Shown here: positions 9,495 through 19,126 of the stretch, piece after piece
Position numbering within the stretch: position 1 is the first letter of the stretch
Layout of the letters: each line of letters starts with the position of its first letter
Assembly (NCBI GenBank): GCA_046710535.1
Contig: JBKEHH010000004.1
Coordinates: forward strand, 124,001-188,000
Source of the DNA: CAWVSB01 sp046710535
GTDB taxonomy: Bacteria; Pseudomonadota; Gammaproteobacteria; Pseudomonadales; CAWVSB01
DNA length: 64,000 nucleotides
Direction of reading: 5' to 3'
Notes under the pieces: generated by a model
What the model saw: only the letters and a program-made list of their open reading frames with translations
Told to the model about the DNA's origin: nothing
The model's database searches: none
Position numbers and translations under genes: made by a program

Positions 9495-10670
9495 ATGCGC
9501 GAAGCCGTTATCGTTGAAGCAATTCGAACCCCTATTGCCAGAGGCAAGCCAATCATCGGCGATCTGAATGGATTTCATGCCACAGAGCTATTAGCACTAA
9601 CGCTTAACGAAGTAGTTAACCGTGCAGGCATTGAACATAAAGACGTGGACTTCGTAGCCGGTGGCTGCGTAACCCAGGCAGGCGAACAAGCCGGTAATGT
9701 TGCCCGCAATGCCTGGTTGTCACTTGGCAAAGACTACACTGCTGGTGGCTTAACGGTTGACGCACAATGCGGCAGTGCACAAGCCTGTAATCACATTTTG
9801 TCATCACTCATCGGCTCTGGCTCTGTCAAAATAGGCATTGCGGCAGGTATTGAGTCAATGAGCCGTGTTGGTATGGGCATGAACATCATGAATGGCCCTG
9901 GCTATTTCCATCCGCAGAACTGGCCTTGGGATAGTACGCCTGATCAGTTTGCCAGTGCTGAACGTATTGCAAAAAACCGTGGTATTACTCGCCAAATGGC
10001 TGATGAATTAGCCTGTGAATCACAGCGCCGTGCTAAACAAGCGTGGGACGAAGGCCGCTTTGATAGCCAAGTAATGCACGTTAATGCACCCGTTGTTGGT
10101 ACAGACGGCCAAGTTACTGGCGAGACAAAATTAATCACCCGCGATCAAGGTATTCGAGACACCACTATTGAAGGCTTGGGCAACTTAAAAGCCATTGCCG
10201 AAGGTGGTATTCATACTGCAGGTAATTCCTCGCAAGTATCTGATGGCAGCGCTGCCGTTTTGTGGATGTCAGCCGAAGAAGCAAAAGATAGAGGCTTAAA
10301 ACCTCGCGCCAGAATTATCACCGACTGTGTTGTCGGTACTGACCCCTATTATTTATTAGACGGGCCGGTAGATGCGACTGCAAAGCTATTTAAAAACAGC
10401 GGCATGAATATAGGTGATATAGACCTAGTTGAAATTAACGAAGCATTTGCAGCAGTCGTTTTATCGTGGGCCAGCGTTTACAACCCAGACATGAGCAAGG
10501 TAAATGTTAATGGCGGCGCAATGGCATTAGGCCACCCTGTTGGCGCTACTGGCGCGCGCTTAATTACCACTGCTCTGCACGAGTTAGAGCGTCAAGACAA
10601 GACCACAGCCCTAATTACTATGTGCTGTGGAGCATCGGTCGGTACCGGTACTATTATTGAGCGCTTATAG
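9495..10670 (+). CDS. Acetyl-CoA acetyltransferase, FadA5-like thiolase
   Basis: A 391-residue thiolase with nucleophile Cys92 in QCGSAQ, His347 in GGAMALGHPVGATG and the second catalytic Cys377 in MCCGAS. Length, catalytic spacing and many blocks (GCVTQAGEQ, NEAFAAVVLSWA, RLITTALHELER) closely follow mycobacterial FadA5, the thiolase that removes acetyl/propionyl units from the cholesterol side chain. That closeness is recalled, not computed. It has an AAGGAT Shine-Dalgarno and is followed after 57 nt by an SDR likely catalysing the preceding 3-hydroxyacyl-CoA oxidation. Confidence 0.93.
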   Translation: MREAVIVEAIRTPIARGKPIIGDLNGFHATELLALTLNEVVNRAGIEHKDVDFVAGGCVTQAGEQAGNVARNAWLSLGKDYTAGGLTVDAQCGSAQACNHILSSLIGSGSVKIGIAAGIESMSRVGMGMNIMNGPGYFHPQNWPWDSTPDQFASAERIAKNRGITRQMADELACESQRRAKQAWDEGRFDSQVMHVNAPVVGTDGQVTGETKLITRDQGIRDTTIEGLGNLKAIAEGGIHTAGNSSQVSDGSAAVLWMSAEEAKDRGLKPRARIITDCVVGTDPYYLLDGPVDATAKLFKNSGMNIGDIDLVEINEAFAAVVLSWASVYNPDMSKVNVNGGAMALGHPVGATGARLITTALHELERQDKTTALITMCCGASVGTGTIIERL

Positions 10671-10727
10671 GTATTGAACGCTTTAAAACTAACATTTTAA
10701 TTAGACTACTATTTAAGGAGATAACGA

Positions 10728-11639
10728 ATGGGTGATCTTAGCGGCAAAGTAGCCATTGTAACTGGCGCCGGACGAGGCTTAGGTAAAGAAGAAGCGATTC
10801 AGTTGGCTAAACAAGGCGCTAGCGTTGTAATCAACGATATCAACCTACCAGATGCGGAACAAGCAGCTCAGGCTACAGTTGAAGAAATTAAAGCTTTTGG
10901 CGGCGAAGCAATTGCGGTGTTTGGCGACTGTGCCAACAGCACTGATTCTGAAAATTTATTTAAAACTGCCATAGAAAAATATGGCGACATAAACATTATG
11001 GTTAACAACGCAGGCTTTTGCCGTGACAAAACCATTTTTGGTATGAGTGATGACGAGTTTGATTCAGTAGTGCGCGTGCATCTGCGCGGTCACTTTATCA
11101 ATATGCGCAACGCAACGGCTCACTGGCGCAACAAAGCAAAAACTGACGGCAGTGTTTATGGCCGCTTAATTAGCACATCATCAGAAGCTGCTATTTTTGG
11201 CTCAGCTGGTCAACCCAACTATGCGGCGGCTAAAGCAGGCATTTTATCAATGACAATGGGCGCTGCTCAGTTAATGATCAAATACGGCGTCACCTGCAAC
11301 GTGATAATGCCTAGAGCATTAACTAACATGACAGCCGAAGGAATTTCTGGCCAAATGTTCGCTAAGCCAGAAGATGGTTTTCATATGTTCAGCGCTGAAA
11401 ACGTCGCTCCGATTGTGGGTTACTTAGCGTCGCCAGAAGCAGGTCATATTTCAGGGGAGGCAATGATTGTTTGGGGTAACCAAGTCAACATTATGGAACG
11501 CCCAAAAATATTACCCGCTCACGTTAATCCAGCAGGGGTTGAAAAGTGGTCAGTAGAAGGCTTACATGAATCACTTTCTAGCCACTACAACAGTGGCTAT
11601 GTAGCAGTCCAAGATGGGTTTTCAGTACCACCACAGTAG
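10728..11639 (+). CDS. Short-chain dehydrogenase, ChsB1/HSD17B4-like
   Basis: A 303-residue SDR. The cofactor motif TGAGRGLG (12-19) is followed by NNAG (93-96), a catalytic serine in STSSEAA (about 151) and YxxxK as Tyr165-Lys169. The long C-terminal extension after about residue 240 and the ND...INLPDAEQA pattern fit the dehydrogenase unit of 17-beta-HSD type 4 proteins, which oxidise 3-hydroxyacyl-CoAs with NAD; ChsB1 does this in steroid side-chain degradation. It has a strong AAGGAG ribosome site and sits between the FadA5-like thiolase and a terminator, so the two form a two-gene operon. General fabG-type reductase is the alternative. Confidence 0.88.
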   Translation: MGDLSGKVAIVTGAGRGLGKEEAIQLAKQGASVVINDINLPDAEQAAQATVEEIKAFGGEAIAVFGDCANSTDSENLFKTAIEKYGDINIMVNNAGFCRDKTIFGMSDDEFDSVVRVHLRGHFINMRNATAHWRNKAKTDGSVYGRLISTSSEAAIFGSAGQPNYAAAKAGILSMTMGAAQLMIKYGVTCNVIMPRALTNMTAEGISGQMFAKPEDGFHMFSAENVAPIVGYLASPEAGHISGEAMIVWGNQVNIMERPKILPAHVNPAGVEKWSVEGLHESLSSHYNSGYVAVQDGFSVPPQ

Positions 11640-11656
11640 TGGTTTATAAAGATATT

Positions 11657-11688
11657 AAGCCGCCCTGCTTTGCTTGGCGGCTTTTTTA
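11657..11688 (+). terminator. Rho-independent terminator of the thiolase-SDR operon
   Basis: AAGCCGCC and GGCGGCTT form an 8-bp stem around an 11-nt loop, followed by TTTTTATT, 18 nt after the SDR stop codon. Confidence 0.9.
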
Positions 11689-11731
11689 TTGCGCACAATT
11701 CGGCAATTGCTCATCATTAAATGGCAGGCAC

Positions 11732-11756
11732 AAAAAAGCCGGCTTGCGCCGGCTTT
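11732..11756 (-). terminator. Rho-independent terminator of the TonB receptor gene
   Basis: On the minus strand AAAGCCGGC and GCCGGCTTT pair around a short loop and end in a T run, 18 nt after the receptor stop codon. Confidence 0.88.
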
Positions 11757-11773
11757 GAATAAGAACAATTAGC

Positions 11774-14200
11774 TTAGAACTTTTTGTTTACAGTTAAACC
11801 ATAAGTTCTTGGCTCACGTATATAAGCGCCTTGCTTACCAGACTGTAATACTGCATCAAAGCTTGTACCTAAATACTCTTCGTCAGTAATATTACGCCCC
11901 CAAAGGGTAATTTCAGTTTGATAATCTTCAAGCGTCATCCCAAGACGTAAGTTAACCGTGTTATAAGCATCTTGCTTAGTCAGCGGATCATTAGAAGCAT
12001 TCAAGAACATATCACCAACATATGAATACTCAACCATGCCATAAGCCAGCGTAGAATCAGATAAGTTAAACTCTTGCCTAACGCCTACAATGAATTTATC
12101 TTCAGGGTTGACTGCTAAGCGACCACCGGTTCTGTCGCAAAAGTCTGGAGCAAACTTCTCTAAATCAGTTACAGCCGCGCGGCTAGATCCATCAACTTCA
12201 AGGATTCTCGCTTGTGGATCAGGTGTTCCGTTACGAAACGGAGTTGTCGACGCGCAGTTACCTTTCTCAAACTCATCAAAATCAGCTATTGTTTTCGAGT
12301 ATGCGAAATTAACGGTTGTCGATTCGGTTGCTTGCCACAGCATATCTACCTCAAGACCGTAAGTGTCGGCAGCAGCAGCATTTTGCACGTTAAAGCCACC
12401 GCCATCAAAAGAACCAACTTGCTGGTCTTCAATATCAGCTTGATAGACCGCAACATTCAATCGTAAACCTTGATCAGGAAACTCAGCTTTCATACCTAAT
12501 TCGTATGAAGTTGAAGTTTCTGCATCAAAAGATTGATCAAAAGCAGGATCTATTCGGTCAGTATTAGTACCACCGGCTTTGTACCCAGTAGTGTATGAAC
12601 CGTACAACATAATATCGTCAGTCATAAACCAAGAAAGCTTAAGGGTACCAGTCGTTTGATCATCATCGATTGTTTCGTCAACATTCGACCGTTTTTGGGT
12701 CGCTGGAAAATCACTCAAACTAAAGCCTACTTCATTACCAGACTCAAAATACTGAGTAGACAATTCTTTATGTTCATCTGAGTAACGCAGACCAGCGGTT
12801 AGAGTCAATGTATCTGTCAAAGCATAATCTGCTTGGCCAAACACTGCCCAACTTTTATGATCCTGCTCATTGATATCATAAGCGAATCCATCAGCTGGGA
12901 AAACGACGCCGCCTACTCCGCTAGCTGGAAATAAGCCAGAAAATACGCCAGCAAAAAACTCAGTATCCTCACCGAAATCTAATCGAGTGAGTGAATCTAA
13001 CGACTGTTGAAAGTAATTAGCCCCAACAACATAGTTAAGCTTTTCACCAATGTAAGAAAGTCTGAATTCTTGTGAAAACTGCTCTTGCTCAGCATCACTT
13101 GTGTCTTCCAGTCCATCCAAATCGCTAAAATCTGCATCTATATGATCTGTAAGATCAAACGATCTATAAGCTGTAATCGATGTCAGTGTAAGATCGTCAA
13201 TATTCCAGTCTATTTGAGCAGAAAGACCTGAATCTTCTGAAGTAGACTGAGGATTAAAGCTATGAGCCTGAACATAATCGTATCTACGATCTTCAGAAAT
13301 GAAAGTTCCCCCTTTTGACACAAAGTAAGAGTCTGAACCAAGTCCGTTAGCAGTTCCTAGCGTAGGCTGGCCTACTCTCTGATCAATTCTATTATTGTCA
13401 TAAAGAACGGTAGAGCCACAACACACTTCATCCAATTCAGCATAATCTGCAATTACGTGAATACTCAAATCTTCATTTGGAGTCCACAATGCTTGCACTC
13501 TAAAGCCATAACGATCTCTGTCATTGATCTCATCACTACTAGGATTAGAAGGAGCTATGCTTTCGACATAGCCATCACGGTCACTAGAGAAACCCGTTAA
13601 ACGAAATGCTAACTCATCTTCAATAGCACTAATAGAAACTGCGCCACTTAAATTTAGCAGGCCATAGTTACCAACAGTTACTTCACCAAAGCCACTGCCG
13701 TCATGATCCGGCTTAACCGTAGTAAACTGAATAGCGCCAGATAAGGTATTACGACCGAATAGTGTTCCCTGTGGACCACGTAAAATATCAACTGATTGAA
13801 TATCAACCAACTGGTTAATCATTGAGCTTTGACGCGAGCGGTATACGCCATCAACGTACAAACCTACTGAAGATTCAAAACCAAAGTTATTACCGCCAGT
13901 ACCAATACCACGAATAGAGAAATTAGATGTGGTTGCATTTTGGTTTTGGTCAACTGTTAAACCCGGGGCGTTAGCCTGCAAGTCAAACATGTCTTTAATA
14001 CCTGAGTCAGCCAATGCTTGCCCGGTGAATGCTTGTAACGAAATAGGCACGTCCTGCAAGTTCTGCGCACGCTTTTGCGCAGTTACAATTACTTCTTCTA
14101 GCATACCTTGCGCGGCCACATAGCCTGGCAACATGCTAGCTCCAACTACGCCAGCACATGCTGCGAAGAAACGAGTTCGTTTGAATGGAATTCTGTTCAT
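11774..14200 (-). CDS. TonB-dependent outer-membrane receptor
   Basis: An 808-residue receptor with a signal peptide cleaved around VAAQ (about residue 31), a TonB box EEVIVTAQKR (about 35-44), a plug domain with GIGTGGNNF and SVDILRGPQGTLFGRNTLSGAI, and a long beta-barrel ending in YGLTVNKKF with the terminal aromatic residue required for outer-membrane assembly. The EEVIVTAQKR box is typical of the large receptors used by marine and sphingomonad-like bacteria for hydrophobic or complex substrates. No siderophore genes are nearby; the CoA and periplasmic oxidation genes around it suggest uptake of a lipid-like substrate. That substrate is inference. The gene is complete and monocistronic. 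Confidence 0.95.
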   Translation of the reverse strand: MNRIPFKRTRFFAACAGVVGASMLPGYVAAQGMLEEVIVTAQKRAQNLQDVPISLQAFTGQALADSGIKDMFDLQANAPGLTVDQNQNATTSNFSIRGIGTGGNNFGFESSVGLYVDGVYRSRQSSMINQLVDIQSVDILRGPQGTLFGRNTLSGAIQFTTVKPDHDGSGFGEVTVGNYGLLNLSGAVSISAIEDELAFRLTGFSSDRDGYVESIAPSNPSSDEINDRDRYGFRVQALWTPNEDLSIHVIADYAELDEVCCGSTVLYDNNRIDQRVGQPTLGTANGLGSDSYFVSKGGTFISEDRRYDYVQAHSFNPQSTSEDSGLSAQIDWNIDDLTLTSITAYRSFDLTDHIDADFSDLDGLEDTSDAEQEQFSQEFRLSYIGEKLNYVVGANYFQQSLDSLTRLDFGEDTEFFAGVFSGLFPASGVGGVVFPADGFAYDINEQDHKSWAVFGQADYALTDTLTLTAGLRYSDEHKELSTQYFESGNEVGFSLSDFPATQKRSNVDETIDDDQTTGTLKLSWFMTDDIMLYGSYTTGYKAGGTNTDRIDPAFDQSFDAETSTSYELGMKAEFPDQGLRLNVAVYQADIEDQQVGSFDGGGFNVQNAAAADTYGLEVDMLWQATESTTVNFAYSKTIADFDEFEKGNCASTTPFRNGTPDPQARILEVDGSSRAAVTDLEKFAPDFCDRTGGRLAVNPEDKFIVGVRQEFNLSDSTLAYGMVEYSYVGDMFLNASNDPLTKQDAYNTVNLRLGMTLEDYQTEITLWGRNITDEEYLGTSFDAVLQSGKQGAYIREPRTYGLTVNKKF

Positions 14201-14368
14201 TTAACACCCCTAATTGTATTTATTAATGTAAATGCATTTTTATTAATTATTTTTTTAGCTGTCTTTGCCAGCTTATTATTGCAAATAACGCGACAAAAAC
14301 TAACGGCACCCCGACAACTAGCCTTCAGTTTAACATAATCGCAGCTTTGGCTCAACTTTAATTACTAT

Positions 14369-15304
14369 TCAGTGACCGCCAACTTCTTCAATAAACTCAA
14401 GGCTTTTAGTCACAATAGAGTCAGTTAGATAAGGCGCGAGGATATCGCCTGCAATAACATGTGAATGCAGCATGCCTTTGGTATCAACAGCAACTAATTC
14501 TTTATTAGCACTGCCAAACCTAATGAAGTACTCATCAACTGCGGTAACATTAATGACCTTATCATCAGGCGAATAGAAAATAGCCAGTGGCACTTTTATC
14601 AGCGAAAGATCCACGCGTGAAATATCCTCTAGCAATTGCAACATTGGCAACATCGACTCTAATGGGAATGTATGGGTCCAATACTTGTCATGTAATGCGT
14701 TTTTTGGCTCCCAACTATAATTATCGCCAAATATAAACTTTGTGATCGGGATAACATAAGGTAGCCGCATTAGTTTTATTAATGGGCTGCGCTCCTTAAA
14801 ATTTGGCGAAATCAATATCATAGCCGAAATATCGGATCTGCCCTGTGCGGCATACAGTGTCGCTAAGGTGGCACCGGTGGAGACTCCAATCACTATTACC
14901 TTTTCGCCAAGTTGATGGCCAATATCCAAAGCATCGCTCGTATCATTAAGCAGAGCTTGCTTGGTTATCGTGGCCATTGCAGCACCATCGCGCCCATGCC
15001 CGGTAAATCGAGTGTAAAAAACATTAGCATCGAGCTGCTTAGCTATATTTTCAGTCAATGGATGGGTTTCTTGCCGACTGGCGCTGTAGCCATGCAGATA
15101 GACAATAGAATAGTCTGTTTTAACATTAGACTCGCCAGCCCAAACGATGAGTTTCTCTGCGCCGTCTGTTATACCAGCTATTTTAGCTTCATCTTGCGCC
15201 ACACGCAGGGCAAGACCCTGATTCATCTCGGCAGAGGATGCGATAACACTCCAGCAGTAAACGAAGACCGAAAATCCTAGCCTCAGTCCTCGAACACCCG
15301 CCAT
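14369..15304 (-). CDS. Exported alpha/beta hydrolase
   Basis: A 311-residue hydrolase with a hydrophobic N-terminus ending near SSAE (about residue 25) that looks like a signal peptide. The nucleophile is Ser142 in IGVSTGA, the acid is Asp247 or 248 in YSPDDKV, and the base is one of the histidines 280/282 in LHSH. The oxyanion HGYSA follows the third strand. This fits esterases or lysophospholipases of the serine aminopeptidase group. It overlaps the stop codon of the SDR gene upstream (TAATG-type junction at 15302-15306), so the two are translated together. The substrate is unknown. Confidence 0.88.
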   Translation of the reverse strand: MAGVRGLRLGFSVFVYCWSVIASSAEMNQGLALRVAQDEAKIAGITDGAEKLIVWAGESNVKTDYSIVYLHGYSASRQETHPLTENIAKQLDANVFYTRFTGHGRDGAAMATITKQALLNDTSDALDIGHQLGEKVIVIGVSTGATLATLYAAQGRSDISAMILISPNFKERSPLIKLMRLPYVIPITKFIFGDNYSWEPKNALHDKYWTHTFPLESMLPMLQLLEDISRVDLSLIKVPLAIFYSPDDKVINVTAVDEYFIRFGSANKELVAVDTKGMLHSHVIAGDILAPYLTDSIVTKSLEFIEEVGGH

Positions 15305-16125
15305 TAGCCATTTCTCTGACGATACTTATCTTTGTTCTTTCTACCCTGCTCATACAACTTAGGTCGCAGTTTTCTTCTTAGCGAAGGAAACAGATAACTT
15401 AGTGTGGTTAATTTCCCGCTGAACGCTGGCATAGATATTTCCACCGTGTCTTCCGTTGCCAATTCAATAATAGCGTCAGCAACTTGCTGCGCTGTGCTCA
15501 TCGGCTGAGAAAACACTATATCTTCGACTAAATCTATCTCGTCCATAATAAAACCAGTATCAATAGGCCCTGGAGAAACAACGCCAATTTTAATTCCACT
15601 GTCTTGTATTTCATCGGCAAGAGCATAAGTGAATGCTCTCAAGCCAGCCTTAGTGGCGCAATAAGTAGAAGCGCCTTGCAATGGGGCTCTACCCGCCAGC
15701 GAGCCAACATTAACTATCGCGCCACCGCCCACTTTGCGTAAATAAGGGATAACAGCACTAGACAACACCAATGGTGAACGTAAATTGACATCAACCATTG
15801 CTGCGATATCTGCTGGAGTTTTAGTTTCAACATCGCCCCGCGCATGCATGCCAGCGTTATTTATCAACACATCAATACGGCCAAATTCAGCTTCGGCCTT
15901 TGCCATAAGATCAATACAGGCCTGAGTGTCGGCAACATCCATCGCCACAGTTAATACATCAGTTTTAGCCCGTAACTCTGCGGCGGCAGTTTTTAAGGCC
16001 TGTTCACCTCTAGCAACTAACACAAGATTAGCCTTTAAATCTGCAAACGCCTCAGCGCATGCCCTGCCTACACCCGCCGAAGCACCAGTAATAATTACAG
16101 TTTTACCTTCAAATATGTTGGTCAC
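15304..16125 (-). CDS. Short-chain dehydrogenase/reductase
   Basis: A 273-residue classical SDR: TGASAGVG (13-20) binds the nucleotide, DVAD (63-66) the adenine, NNAG (89-92) is structural, and Ser142, Tyr155 and Lys159 (YCATK) form the active site. The C-terminal tail after about residue 235 is basic (LRRKLRPKLYEQGRKNKDKYRQRNG-like, rich in Lys and Arg), as in several membrane-associated ketosphinganine-reductase-like or retinol-type SDRs. It is the first gene of a two-gene operon with the exported hydrolase. The upstream 205-nt gap to the divergent gene at 16331 must hold both promoters. Confidence 0.9.
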   Translation of the reverse strand: MTNIFEGKTVIITGASAGVGRACAEAFADLKANLVLVARGEQALKTAAAELRAKTDVLTVAMDVADTQACIDLMAKAEAEFGRIDVLINNAGMHARGDVETKTPADIAAMVDVNLRSPLVLSSAVIPYLRKVGGGAIVNVGSLAGRAPLQGASTYCATKAGLRAFTYALADEIQDSGIKIGVVSPGPIDTGFIMDEIDLVEDIVFSQPMSTAQQVADAIIELATEDTVEISMPAFSGKLTTLSYLFPSLRRKLRPKLYEQGRKNKDKYRQRNG

Positions 16126-16330
16126 TAGTTGATCTCTCGCTTAATTAAAAAGTTAATAACGGAATGTACCTCTAGCGGCCCAATAGTTACAAGTTATTGT
16201 GCCTGCCAAAGACTCAAACCTAATTTTTATTAACGTCCACACCGCCAGTAATCTCACGAATAGCTTTAATGGCAAGCAATTTAGTAATAAAGTGTCGGCA
16301 CTAAAATAATAACTAATAATAGGCTTAAAA

Positions 16331-18088
16331 ATGAACTATCGCGTAGTTATTGCCACGGTATTATCGCTCAGCTATTCGGTTAATCTTAATGCCCTCACTA
16401 TTGTTGATGAGCAAGGTCAAGCATTAGCGCGCATTATGGTGACCCAAACTGTTGTACCTGTTGGTGAAAGTGACCTATCTGATGGTGGCTATACCCCAGC
16501 TGGCGTTACTAACAATAGTGCAGTTGCCATTACTCGTTTTACCAATATCGCCGGCCAAGTCAGCTTTGACGACGCCATTAATGAAGTAAACTATCGCGCC
16601 CGTGGGCAGGGTTATGTGGACCAATACTTTACTGCAGTACCAACAGAATTAACTATGAAGAAAATGAGTAAGCAGCAGTATATCGCTAGCTTCCCTTCTA
16701 ATGTTTGGTTGTCTCAAATGAAATTTGAAGGCGACCTAGAATTAAAGAAGATATTTCAACTTAATTGCGCATTTTGCCACCAGCAAGCATCACCTTTTAT
16801 GCGTAATGAGCGCACCACAGAACAGTGGATTAGCGTCTTTGATCGAATGAATACCTTTGGCTCTCGCCTGCCAGAAGATGAGTTTGATCGGGTGGCAAAC
16901 ATCCTCCAAACCGAATATCGCTATCTGCGTGAAAACTCCCACACTGTGCCAGAGCCCAAACAATGGGAAGATCATTTATCAGCAATAGAATATACCGAAT
17001 GGCCTATTGGTGATGGCTTTTCACAAATGCACGATTTTTTATTGCACCCCAACGGCTTAATTTATGTGGGTGACAATCTACATGATAGAATTTATGAAAT
17101 TAACCCAGAGTCTGGCGATTACACTGTCTATAAAGTACCGCATACCGATGAAGACAGACTTGGCGGCATCTTAGGCAACCGCTTCACCACCTTTCCAAAA
17201 ATGGAAAACTATTATGGCGTTCATTCGTTTTCTCTATCGCCAAAAGACGGCAATATTTTTATAACACCCTCAATGCAGCAAGCCTTGTTAGAGTTTAATC
17301 CCAAGACTAAAGAATTTACCGTGCACCGGATGGATGAAGGTTACTACCCGCATACTATTCGAAGTGATGCTAATGATGATGTTTGGTTTACTTTGGCCCT
17401 GTCTTCACAAGTCGCCAAATTCGACAGAACAACCAAAGAATTTACCCTTTACGACTTGCCAGCTCGAAATCTTAAAGAGTGGCTTATTATAAAATCTCTG
17501 CCGCTGGTATTTTGGTTTGATCCAGAAAATCGCCCTGCTCCATCAGGTGACAAAGAGGGCAACGGCTTGCCCATGCCCTATGGTATAGACGTGTCACCCG
17601 ACGGCAGTATTTGGGTAACTCGTTTATATGCCAATGACTTAGCACATATTGACCCAAAGACGGAGGAAGTCACCATGGTCGACTTCCCCTATAGCGGCCC
17701 GCGCCGGCTGCGAGTTGATGCTGACAACAATGTTTGGATAGTCGCTTTTCAAGATTCATTGTTAGTCAAGTATGAGCCTAAAACTCAGAAATTTACTAAG
17801 TTTGAGCTTCCCGTTGTTAATGAGATTCCTTATGCATTAAATGTTGACCGCGCGCGCAACACTGTATGGGTTAACGGCAATCAGTCAGACACTATTATGG
17901 CATTCGACATAAGTAGTGAAAGCTGGAAAACCTATCCTATGCCACGGCAGCGTTTCTTCACCCGTGACATCGAAATTTCTGAAGAAGATGGCGCAATCTA
18001 CACCACCAATTCTCACTTCCCAACTTGGCAATCTGAGGGCGGTGTGCCGACCTTGCTGAGAATTGAGCCTATAGCGATTGTGCAATAG
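16331..18088 (+). CDS. Exported heme-c protein with vgb-like beta-propeller
   Basis: A 585-residue exported protein. A signal peptide (about 1-22) precedes an Ig/carboxypeptidase-regulatory-like region (about 23-90), then one heme c site CAFCH (Cys146, Cys149, His150), and from about residue 225 a beta-propeller with repeated NGLIYVGD, DGNIFITP, DDVWFTLA, DGSIWVTR, NNVWIVAF and NTVWVNGN blades. The propeller resembles virginiamycin B lyase/NHL proteins, but the heme makes an electron-transfer or sensing role more likely than antibiotic lysis. It is first in a four-gene set reading into the VOC gene 12 nt downstream. I do not know a characterised protein with this exact domain order. Confidence 0.8.
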   Translation: MNYRVVIATVLSLSYSVNLNALTIVDEQGQALARIMVTQTVVPVGESDLSDGGYTPAGVTNNSAVAITRFTNIAGQVSFDDAINEVNYRARGQGYVDQYFTAVPTELTMKKMSKQQYIASFPSNVWLSQMKFEGDLELKKIFQLNCAFCHQQASPFMRNERTTEQWISVFDRMNTFGSRLPEDEFDRVANILQTEYRYLRENSHTVPEPKQWEDHLSAIEYTEWPIGDGFSQMHDFLLHPNGLIYVGDNLHDRIYEINPESGDYTVYKVPHTDEDRLGGILGNRFTTFPKMENYYGVHSFSLSPKDGNIFITPSMQQALLEFNPKTKEFTVHRMDEGYYPHTIRSDANDDVWFTLALSSQVAKFDRTTKEFTLYDLPARNLKEWLIIKSLPLVFWFDPENRPAPSGDKEGNGLPMPYGIDVSPDGSIWVTRLYANDLAHIDPKTEEVTMVDFPYSGPRRLRVDADNNVWIVAFQDSLLVKYEPKTQKFTKFELPVVNEIPYALNVDRARNTVWVNGNQSDTIMAFDISSESWKTYPMPRQRFFTRDIEISEEDGAIYTTNSHFPTWQSEGGVPTLLRIEPIAIVQ

Positions 18089-18100
18089 GGAAATCAGCTG

Positions 18101-19126
18101 ATGAAAAAAATATTGCTCTGTTTATTAGCAACTGTATTTTTATCGCTAACTTTATTGAATGGCGAAACAGTAAATGCGGCCTCGGTTGAAGCTGTACAAG
18201 AAATTGGTATTGCAGTAAATAATATCCATAAGGCGACTCAGCAATATCAAAAAATCATGGGTATTAGCGAATGGGAATATCAAGATTTATATAACTCAGC
18301 CGGCGATAACAAATACCCCTCGGTAAGACTTGCTAGAGCGCGGTTCGGTGATAAACGTATTGCACTAATCCAGCCGTTAGCAGGCCCATCACTGCTGAAA
18401 ACACATTTAGAAAACTATGGCCCCAGTATTTTTCATATTGGCATACAAGGTGAGAACGACGCACTAGCAGCCTACCCGTCGCAAACTGTAACTGATGGCA
18501 TGGGCGCCAAGGCGAAGTGGATTGATACCTATGCAGATTTTGGCGTCAACATATTTTCTTATGACCAAAATACCGTACTCACTAGCTGGGGCAACACCGG
18601 CAACAACAAGCCCCCAGCGGTAACTTACAATCATCAACTATTTCAGCTGGGTATAGTCAGCAATGACTTAACTAAAAATGCGCTAAGCTATTTTGAAAAA
18701 CTAGGCATTGGCCCTTGGTTGGTGGTTGATTTTAAAGGCGAGCATTTAAGCCACGGACAATACTTAGGTGCCCGAGGCAATGTACAGCCGCATATTAAAG
18801 TGGCTTATGCGATGTGGGGCAGTTTGCAGCTAGAGTTATTAATGCCTATTAGTGGCCCTAGTCCACATCGAGATTTTTTAATCAGTAAAGGCTTTGGCGC
18901 ACATCATTTAAGTTACGGCCCAATTAAAGACCATGATGCTGTCGTTAGTGACTTAATAAAAAAAGGTATCGCTATTCAAATGCAATCAGACAATGGCGGC
19001 CAAGGCAGAACAGCAACCTATATGGACACCTTAGATGAACTGGGTTTTGTGCTCGAACTTACCCGCCTATTTAAGGGCTCTGGCACACTGCCTATTGCCG
19101 GCACTATTCCAACAAGGCCGCGATAG
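18101..19126 (+). CDS. Exported double VOC (glyoxalase-fold) protein
   Basis: A 341-residue protein with a clear signal peptide (MKKILLCLLATVFLSL, cleavage near VNAA at about 27), then two vicinal-oxygen-chelate modules (about 33-160 and 175-325). Metal-ligand candidates include the histidine in IFHIGIQG, HQLFQLGIV and AHHLSYGP, and a glutamate in VLELTRLF. VOC enzymes (glyoxalases, epimerases, extradiol dioxygenases) are normally cytoplasmic; an exported one is unusual. Its stop codon overlaps the GTG of the next gene (TAGTG at 19124-19128), so translation is coupled to the PQQ dehydrogenase. It may rearrange or lyse the substrate or product of that enzyme; this is inference. Confidence 0.8.
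   Translation: MKKILLCLLATVFLSLTLLNGETVNAASVEAVQEIGIAVNNIHKATQQYQKIMGISEWEYQDLYNSAGDNKYPSVRLARARFGDKRIALIQPLAGPSLLKTHLENYGPSIFHIGIQGENDALAAYPSQTVTDGMGAKAKWIDTYADFGVNIFSYDQNTVLTSWGNTGNNKPPAVTYNHQLFQLGIVSNDLTKNALSYFEKLGIGPWLVVDFKGEHLSHGQYLGARGNVQPHIKVAYAMWGSLQLELLMPISGPSPHRDFLISKGFGAHHLSYGPIKDHDAVVSDLIKKGIAIQMQSDNGGQGRTATYMDTLDELGFVLELTRLFKGSGTLPIAGTIPTRPR

Noticed and set aside
16331..18088. Virginiamycin B lyase (antibiotic resistance)
   Set aside because: Only the propeller resembles Vgb; there is an added heme c site and signal peptide, and the operon is quinoprotein-based.
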